This document shows positions 59,080 to 64,000 of a stretch of DNA of 64,000 bases, piece after piece. Source of the DNA: JAUIAI01 sp045106815 (GTDB lineage Bacteria; Pseudomonadota; Gammaproteobacteria; Burkholderiales; Burkholderiaceae_E); NCBI GenBank assembly GCA_045106815.1, contig JBGCFG010000009.1, forward strand, positions 1 through 64,000, read 5' to 3'. The notes under the pieces are model-generated. The model was not told the DNA's origin, did no database searches, and saw only the letters and a program-made list of their open reading frames with translations. Numbering within the stretch: the stretch's first letter is position 1; every line of letters starts with the position of its first letter. The position numbers and the translations under genes were made by a program.

Positions 59080-60342
59080 CTAGTGCGCGACGGCGGCGGC
59101 GCCATGCTCATCAATGAGGCGGCCGCTTGAGAATCGATCAATGGAAAAAGGTGTGGCCAGCGGATGCGGCTCGTCATGGGCGATGGTGTGAGCAAACACA
59201 TGGCCCGAACCAGGTGTGGCCTTAAAGCCGCCTGTACCCCAGCCGCAGTTGAAATACAGGCCATGGACGGCAGTCTTGGAGATGATGGGACACGCATCAG
59301 GAGAGACATCGACAATCCCACCCCATTGCCGGTTCATGCGCACCCGAGAAAACGCCGGAAACATCTCGATCATCGCGGCAACGGTTTCATCGATGATGCG
59401 TGGGCTTCCCCGTTGCCCATAGCCAAGGTAAGCATCGACGCCAGCGCCAATCACCAACTCCCCCTTGTCCGACTGACTCAGGTAACCGTGTACCGCATTG
59501 GACATAATGACCGTATCAACGCAGCGCTTCATCGACTCGGACACAAATGCCTGCAATGGATGGCTTTGAATCGGTAATCGAATGCCAGCCATCGCTGCTA
59601 TAACCGAGGCATGGCCGGAAACTACGCAGCCGACTCGATCGGTCGTTACAAAGCCCTGAGATGTTTGCAAGCCTTTGACGCGGTTAGCCTCAACCTCAAT
59701 GCCGGTCACCTCACAGTTTTCAATCAAGTCAACACCGAGCCGGCTTGCTGCTCTTGCAAAGCCCCGCACAACGGCATCATGGTGAGCGATGCCTGCTCGC
59801 GGCTGCCAGCTGGCCCCAAGCACCGGGTATCGCCGACTCGAGCCAATATCCAGAAACGGAATTTTCGCCTGTACCTGCTCAGGATCAAGCACCTGCGCAT
59901 CAATGCCCTGAAGTTGATTGGCATTTACACGTCTCTCGATTTCGCGCATGTCTTGCAGGTTATGACCGAGATTAAGAACGCCACGCTGGCTGAAAAGTAC
60001 GTTGAAGTTCAAGTCGAGGCTTAACCCTTCCCAGAGTTTGAGCGCATGTTCGTAGAGGAGGGCGGCCTCATCGAGTAAATAGTTAGACCGAACAATGGTC
60101 GTGTTCCGGGCAGAGTTTCCCCCGCCGAGCCAACCCTTTTCAAGCACCGCGATTGAACCAACCTGATGATGCTTGGCCAGATAGTAGGCTGTGGCCAAAC
60201 CATGTCCACCGCCGCCAACAATCACAACGTCGTAGTGTTTTTTTAGGGGCGTTCGTTGCCACGCAGGTGCCCACTCACGATTCGATTTCAGACCATGCTT
60301 AAGCAGGGTCTTCCACGAATAATCATCACCAGAGTTCGACAT
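59080..60342 (-). CDS. soxB: Sarcosine oxidase beta subunit
   Basis: A 420-residue FAD subunit, normal length. Dinucleotide-binding motif YDVVIVGGGGHGLATAYYLA at ~38-57; EKGWLGGGNSARNTTIVRSNYL surrounds the covalent FMN/FAD region; NCGWGTGGFKATPGSG near the C-terminus is family-typical. It is the first gene of soxBDAG. The usual companions for one-carbon flow (glyA, purU, folD) are not adjacent. Confidence 0.95.
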   Translation of the reverse strand: MSNSGDDYSWKTLLKHGLKSNREWAPAWQRTPLKKHYDVVIVGGGGHGLATAYYLAKHHQVGSIAVLEKGWLGGGNSARNTTIVRSNYLLDEAALLYEHALKLWEGLSLDLNFNVLFSQRGVLNLGHNLQDMREIERRVNANQLQGIDAQVLDPEQVQAKIPFLDIGSSRRYPVLGASWQPRAGIAHHDAVVRGFARAASRLGVDLIENCEVTGIEVEANRVKGLQTSQGFVTTDRVGCVVSGHASVIAAMAGIRLPIQSHPLQAFVSESMKRCVDTVIMSNAVHGYLSQSDKGELVIGAGVDAYLGYGQRGSPRIIDETVAAMIEMFPAFSRVRMNRQWGGIVDVSPDACPIISKTAVHGLYFNCGWGTGGFKATPGSGHVFAHTIAHDEPHPLATPFSIDRFSSGRLIDEHGAAAVAH

Positions 60343-60446
60343 TTTGGCCAGGGGACGGTTAATACTTGCGTCACTAGAAACAGAGCCCTATTCTGCCTGA
60401 TTTCGTCAAAGCCTCGTGGGTCGGGCCACCGAATTCGGGGGTCACT

Positions 60447-60986
60447 ATGGACACTCTAAGAACCTTGACCAGTCATCACCCAAGTCCCGGCCGAATAGAC
60501 GCAATTTACCTCAGGTCTGTGCGAGGTGAGCCGGTTCATTCAGTTGACGAAGCTTCCGCGCTGAAGGGCAAGGGGCTGGCCGGAGACCGTGCGTCGTTGC
60601 GCACGCGGGCAAGAGCGCCAGGCGCCTCAAGCAGGGCTCGCGACCTCACATTGGTACAGGCTGAAGCTCTCGCCTTGCTAGAAGCCTGGAGCGGCCAAGC
60701 CAAGATCGACGGGGGCGAACTGAGACGCAACCTGCTAGTGTCAGGCTTGAACCTGAATGCGATGCGCTCCCCGTTTCCTGACGGTATTCGCCGATGGGCG
60801 ATTGGTAGCGAGGTGATCATTGAAATCACCGGCCCATGCGAGCCGTGCTCAAAAATGGAGCAGGCGCTGGGGCACGGGGGCTACAACATGATGCGCGGCT
60901 TCGGCGGCCTGACCGCCGCAATCTGTACTGACGGCTTGATTCGCGTTGGAGATCTGATCCGACCAGTCGAATCCCCCTTGAGCTAA
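60447..60986 (+). CDS. MOSC domain protein
   Basis: A 179-residue stand-alone MOSC domain. RRNLLVSGLNLNAMRS and ITGPCEPCSKMEQALG, with the conserved Cys in GPCEPC, and GGLTAAICTDGLIRVGD match the sulfur-carrier domain of molybdenum-cofactor sulfurases and YiiM-type reductases. It may bind a persulfide or Moco; partner unknown. It diverges from soxB (104 bp) and converges with livF, the stop codons overlapping by 4 bp. Confidence 0.85.
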   Translation: MDTLRTLTSHHPSPGRIDAIYLRSVRGEPVHSVDEASALKGKGLAGDRASLRTRARAPGASSRARDLTLVQAEALALLEAWSGQAKIDGGELRRNLLVSGLNLNAMRSPFPDGIRRWAIGSEVIIEITGPCEPCSKMEQALGHGGYNMMRGFGGLTAAICTDGLIRVGDLIRPVESPLS

Positions 60987-61759
60987 ATCGCGAGGTATTC
61001 CTGACGCAACTGGGCGTTGTCCAGAACCTCTTGGGCGGTGCCATCGAATACGATCTGACCCATATCGAGAATGATCGCTCTGTCAGCAAGGTGCAGAGCA
61101 GCGATGGCGTTTTGCTCAACAATGATGGTGGTCATCCCGAGTTTCTTGATTTCTTCAAGCGTGCGTTCAATCTCCTGAACAATCACGGGGGCCAGGCCCT
61201 CATAAGGCTCATCCAGAAGCAGTAACTTGACATCGCGAGCGAGTGCCCGGGCCACAGCAAGCATTTGTTGCTCACCTCCGGATAGCGTTACGCCTTCCTG
61301 TTTGCGACGCTCACCAAGCCTTGGGAACAACTCATATAGGCGCTCGATGCTCCAGCCAACTGGCGGCGCAATCTGCGCGAGTTCAAGATTCTCATGCACC
61401 GTCAGGCCAGGAATGATTCTACGGTCCTCTGGGACTAGACCAATACCGCTTTGCGCCGCCATATGAGCCGGCATGCTGTGCAGTGGCTTGTGGTCCAGCC
61501 AGATTTCGCCATGGGTAAGCGCGGGGTCGTCAAGCCGTGCGAGCGCTCTGAGCGTTGACGTCTTACCAGCGCCGTTTCTTCCGAGTAAAGCGAGAATCTC
61601 GCCCTCACGAACGTCAAAGCTCACACCTTGCACGATGTAGCTTTCGCCATAGTAGGCGTGCAAATCCCACACAGAAAAGTAAGCTCTCTCGCCGCCCCTT
61701 GCCTTGACCGGGCTTACCCCAGGGGCCTGAACATCTTGTGTTGCTTGATCCTGACTCAC
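60983..61759 (-). CDS. livF: Branched-chain amino acid ABC transporter ATP-binding protein LivF-type (second system)
   Basis: A 258-residue ABC ATPase: Walker A GRNGAGKTST, SGIGLVPEDRRIIPGLTV, signature TLSGGEQQML, Walker B LLLLDEPYEGLAP, H-loop IVEQN. An extra ~25-residue N-terminal tail precedes the domain. It overlaps livG by 4 bp. Last gene of the second Liv operon, next to soxBDAG, hence a candidate importer for sarcosine, glycine betaine products or amino acids. Confidence 0.92.
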   Translation of the reverse strand: MSQDQATQDVQAPGVSPVKARGGERAYFSVWDLHAYYGESYIVQGVSFDVREGEILALLGRNGAGKTSTLRALARLDDPALTHGEIWLDHKPLHSMPAHMAAQSGIGLVPEDRRIIPGLTVHENLELAQIAPPVGWSIERLYELFPRLGERRKQEGVTLSGGEQQMLAVARALARDVKLLLLDEPYEGLAPVIVQEIERTLEEIKKLGMTTIIVEQNAIAALHLADRAIILDMGQIVFDGTAQEVLDNAQLRQEYLAI

Positions 61760-62514
61760 AGGTGTGCCCCTCCTAGATAGGCTTCCTGGACTTTCGGATT
61801 GCCCTTAATGTTTTCCGGTTCATCTTCGACGATGACATGGCCTTGCGCCAGGACGCTGATTCGCTGAGCCAGAGAAAAGACGACGTGCATGTCATGCTCA
61901 ATGACCACCATCGTGATGCCACGAGTGGCAATCTGTTTGAGCAGTTCGATCGTGTTGTTGGTGTCGGCCCGACTCATGCCTGCTGTTGGTTCATCAAGCA
62001 AAAGCAGCTTAGGGTCCTGAACAAGACACATCGCCATTTCGAGTCGTCGCTTGTCGCCCCGGCTCAAGCTGCCGGCAATCTCGTCCGCCTTGTCGAGCAG
62101 ACCAATATCCTGGAGCATCGCAGTCGCTTTTACCTGCAGCTCATTTTGATCTCTGACCGGAGACCACCCGTTGAGTTTGAACGCACCGTCACGTTTGGCA
62201 AACGCGGGAATCATGACATTCTCAAGCAAGCTCAGTTCAGCGAAAATCTCAGGGGTTTGGAAAACCCGGCTTACGCCTGCCTGGTTGATTTCATGTGGGG
62301 CTATGCCGAGCAGAGACTTGTTGTCAAAGCTCACCGTACCTGTATCGGGAATGAGTTTGCCTATCAGGCAGTTCAGCAAGGTTGACTTACCCGCACCATT
62401 AGGACCAATGATTGCGTGAACAGTGCCTTCAAGCACGGTCAGGTTCACATCATCGAGCGCCTTCAAACCGCCGAAGCGCTTGTTAACGCCAGAAATCTCA
62501 AGAATCGGTTGCAT
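61756..62514 (-). CDS. livG: Branched-chain amino acid ABC transporter ATP-binding protein LivG-type (second system)
   Basis: The protein has 252 residues from ATG at 62514; the open frame upstream runs over livM and is not needed. Walker A GPNGAGKST, SRVFQTPEIFAELSLLENV, signature SLSRGDKRRLEMAM (SRGD in place of SGGQ), Walker B LLLLDEPTAGMS, H-loop IEHDMHVVF. Starts 4 bp after livM. Confidence 0.92.
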   Translation of the reverse strand: MQPILEISGVNKRFGGLKALDDVNLTVLEGTVHAIIGPNGAGKSTLLNCLIGKLIPDTGTVSFDNKSLLGIAPHEINQAGVSRVFQTPEIFAELSLLENVMIPAFAKRDGAFKLNGWSPVRDQNELQVKATAMLQDIGLLDKADEIAGSLSRGDKRRLEMAMCLVQDPKLLLLDEPTAGMSRADTNNTIELLKQIATRGITMVVIEHDMHVVFSLAQRISVLAQGHVIVEDEPENIKGNPKVQEAYLGGAHL

Positions 62515-62518
62515 AGTC

Positions 62519-63721
62519 TTAGCTCCCCTGGCTGGCGGTCGAGCCGGAGCCAACCGGCGCGGCCTGGGTTTTGGCTTTCGACGGTGACCGGGTAAACAGC
62601 TTACCAATTCGGCGCAGGCCTTCCATCAGACCGCCAGGCAAGAAGATAACAATCACCATAAACATGACGCCGAGCGTCAGGTGCCAACCTTCGCCCACAA
62701 ACAAGCTGCTAATCGAAACAACCGGACTGAGCAAGGCGTCTGGCAAAAAGCCGAAGATGTCGCGCAGGGTATCGTCATTAATCGCAGAGAAGATGTTCTC
62801 GAAATACTTGATCAGGCCAGCGCCAAGAATCGGACCAAGTAAGGTGCCGGTGCCGCCAAGAATGGTCATCAGTACGACTTCGCCAGAAGCCGTCCATTGC
62901 ATACGCTCGGCACCAGCCAGTGGATCGGTACTTGCCATCAGGGCACCTGCCAACCCAGCGTACATGCCTGAGATGACGAACGCTGCGAGGGTGTAGGGCC
63001 GGGTATTAAAACCGGTGTAGGCCATGCGATTCTGGTTGGTCTTGACTGCCTTGAGCATCATGCCAAATGGCGATTGGAAAATCCGCATGGCCACATAAAA
63101 CATCAGAATCAGAATGATGCCGCAGACGTAGTAGCCGACATTGAACTGGTAGGCTGTTCCCCACAGATCAATGTTGTAGGTTTGATTCATCGCGTAGCCG
63201 AAAAAGTTTGTATTCGGCAGGCCGCCGCCAACATTGGCACTGTCAAGAATGCGTGGATCCTGCAGGCTTAGTTGCAGGCCGGTCTCGCCATTGGTGATCG
63301 GCGTTAGGACTGAGTAAGCCAGGTTGTAAGACATCTGCGCAAACGCCAGCGTCAGGATCGAGAAATAGATGCCAGAGCGTCTCAGACTGATGTAACCGAT
63401 GATCAACGCAAACAGCCCGGTGATGATCACTGAGAAAATAATCGCCGGAACGACATTCATTGTGAGGAGCTTGAACGACCAAACTGCTGCATATGAGCCG
63501 ACGCCAAGAAACGCAGCATGACCAAACGAGAGGTATCCCGTCAGGCCGAACAAGATGTTGAAACCCACCGCAAAGATGCCAAAGATGGCGAATCGTTGCA
63601 GCAAATCGGGGTAACCGGCGCCGAAGGGTTCAAGGATAATGGGGCCGGCCAGAATGGCAATGGTCACCAGCGCCATCAGCAAAAAGTTGTTGCGGGTAGT
63701 CTTGCTGTTTGAGTTCGTCAT
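62519..63721 (-). CDS. livM: Branched-chain amino acid ABC transporter permease LivM-type (second system)
   Basis: A 400-residue membrane permease with FAVGFNILFGLTGYLSFGHAAFLGVGSY and GEVVLMTILGGTGTLLGPILGAGL. It has about ten helices, then a cytoplasmic tail rich in Ser/Lys/Ala (about 375-400). Compared with the first LivM it has a longer loop (residues 150-195) in the middle. It lies 31 bp after livH. Confidence 0.92.
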   Translation of the reverse strand: MTNSNSKTTRNNFLLMALVTIAILAGPIILEPFGAGYPDLLQRFAIFGIFAVGFNILFGLTGYLSFGHAAFLGVGSYAAVWSFKLLTMNVVPAIIFSVIITGLFALIIGYISLRRSGIYFSILTLAFAQMSYNLAYSVLTPITNGETGLQLSLQDPRILDSANVGGGLPNTNFFGYAMNQTYNIDLWGTAYQFNVGYYVCGIILILMFYVAMRIFQSPFGMMLKAVKTNQNRMAYTGFNTRPYTLAAFVISGMYAGLAGALMASTDPLAGAERMQWTASGEVVLMTILGGTGTLLGPILGAGLIKYFENIFSAINDDTLRDIFGFLPDALLSPVVSISSLFVGEGWHLTLGVMFMVIVIFLPGGLMEGLRRIGKLFTRSPSKAKTQAAPVGSGSTASQGS

Positions 63722-63752
63722 GATCGTCTCTGAGTATCCCTTGTCGAGTCGC

Positions 63753-64000
63753 CTAGGCGTCCATTACGCCTTTACGGCCCATTAAGCCGCGCGGACGGAA
63801 TAACAAGATGACAACGGCAACCAGATAGATAATGATCTGATCGATGCCCGGGATGATGGACTTGATTGCATTCATCGCAGCAAAGGATTGGAGAATTCCC
63901 AGTAAGAATCCTGCGGCAACCGCACCCCCCAGGCTGCCCATCCCGCCAACCACAACGACGACAAAACTCAGCACAAGAAAGTCCATGCCCATGTGATAGT
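63753..64000 (-). CDS. livH: Branched-chain amino acid ABC transporter permease LivH-type (second system), 5' part outside window
   Basis: Only the last ~80 residues are visible. VVVVVGGMGSLGGAVAAGFLLG and the end FRPRGLMGRKGVMDA are the LivH C-terminal marks. The start, and the binding protein expected upstream, lie beyond the right edge. Confidence 0.88.
   Translation of the reverse strand, partial: YHMGMDFLVLSFVVVVVGGMGSLGGAVAAGFLLGILQSFAAMNAIKSIIPGIDQIIIYLVAVVILLFRPRGLMGRKGVMDA

Noticed and set aside
59076..59321. N-terminal extension of soxD
   Set aside because: It runs over the soxB 3' end and lacks similarity; the family starts at the Met before LILRCPFC.

Overview
The window is a gene-dense stretch (about 55-57% G+C by eye, no mobile element, no CRISPR array) from a Gram-negative bacterium. 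A TonB/ExbBD system, a TonB-dependent receptor, lipoproteins with lipoboxes, Tat-exported enzymes, tripartite tricarboxylate and Liv-type ABC transporters, and sarcosine oxidase SoxBDAG all point to Pseudomonadota. A heterotrophic gamma- or betaproteobacterium living on fatty acids, organic acids, amino acids and methylated amines fits best; I cannot name the genus. Both ends cut through genes: a thiolase at the left and a LivH permease at the right.

Layout. (1) 1-5.8 kb: acyl-CoA catabolism (SCP-x-type thiolase, acyl-CoA synthetase, crotonase) plus a DUF3604 metal-dependent protein. (2) 5.9-14 kb: two uptake systems in series, a tripartite tricarboxylate transporter (solute-binding protein, TctB, TctA) and a complete branched-chain-amino-acid-type ABC transporter (Tat-exported binding protein, LivH, LivM, LivG, LivF). 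These are followed by an SSS sodium:solute symporter, a second crotonase and an acyl-CoA dehydrogenase. (3) 18-22.3 kb: the C-terminal remnant of a cation:proton antiporter, a Rieske-glutamate synthase fusion, an unrecognised protein, a remnant of a quinone oxidoreductase and a lipoprotein. (4) 22.9-28.9 kb: a PAS histidine kinase with a single-domain response regulator, a TauD-like dioxygenase, a flavin-fold protein, a class III aminotransferase and a DUF6647-like putative metalloprotein. (5) 29-40.2 kb: an acyl-CoA ligase; an operon pairing a FeeM/autoinducer-synthase-like N-acyltransferase with an ACC-deaminase-like PLP enzyme, preceded by a lux-box-like dyad; two cyclic-di-GMP proteins, one of them behind a cupredoxin; and a membrane acyltransferase. 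(6) 40.2-43.3 kb: tRNA-Ser(GGA), acetyl-CoA acetyltransferase, a thioesterase and an MFS permease. (7) 43.4-50.5 kb: exbB-exbD-exbD-tonB, a NarXL-like two-component system and a TonB-dependent receptor ending in a clear hairpin. (8) 50.5-55.1 kb: a type-2 malate/lactate dehydrogenase, a SOUL haem-binding lipoprotein, a crotonase, a Tat-exported intradiol dioxygenase, a GIY-YIG protein and a DUF533 protein. (9) 55.1-64 kb: soxBDAG (sarcosine oxidase), a MOSC protein and a second Liv-type ABC transporter running off the right edge.

The first 18 kb reads as import of carboxylic or amino acids followed by CoA activation and beta-oxidation. The right end reads as import and oxidative demethylation of sarcosine or a related N-methyl amine. 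The middle is signalling and envelope function. The most interesting locus is the acyltransferase/PLP-enzyme pair at 30.9-32.7 kb: its content, the 20-bp CT-N12-AG dyad in front of it and the adjacent c-di-GMP phosphodiesterase suggest an undescribed acyl-signal or acyl-amino-acid pathway. This is inference from sequence only.
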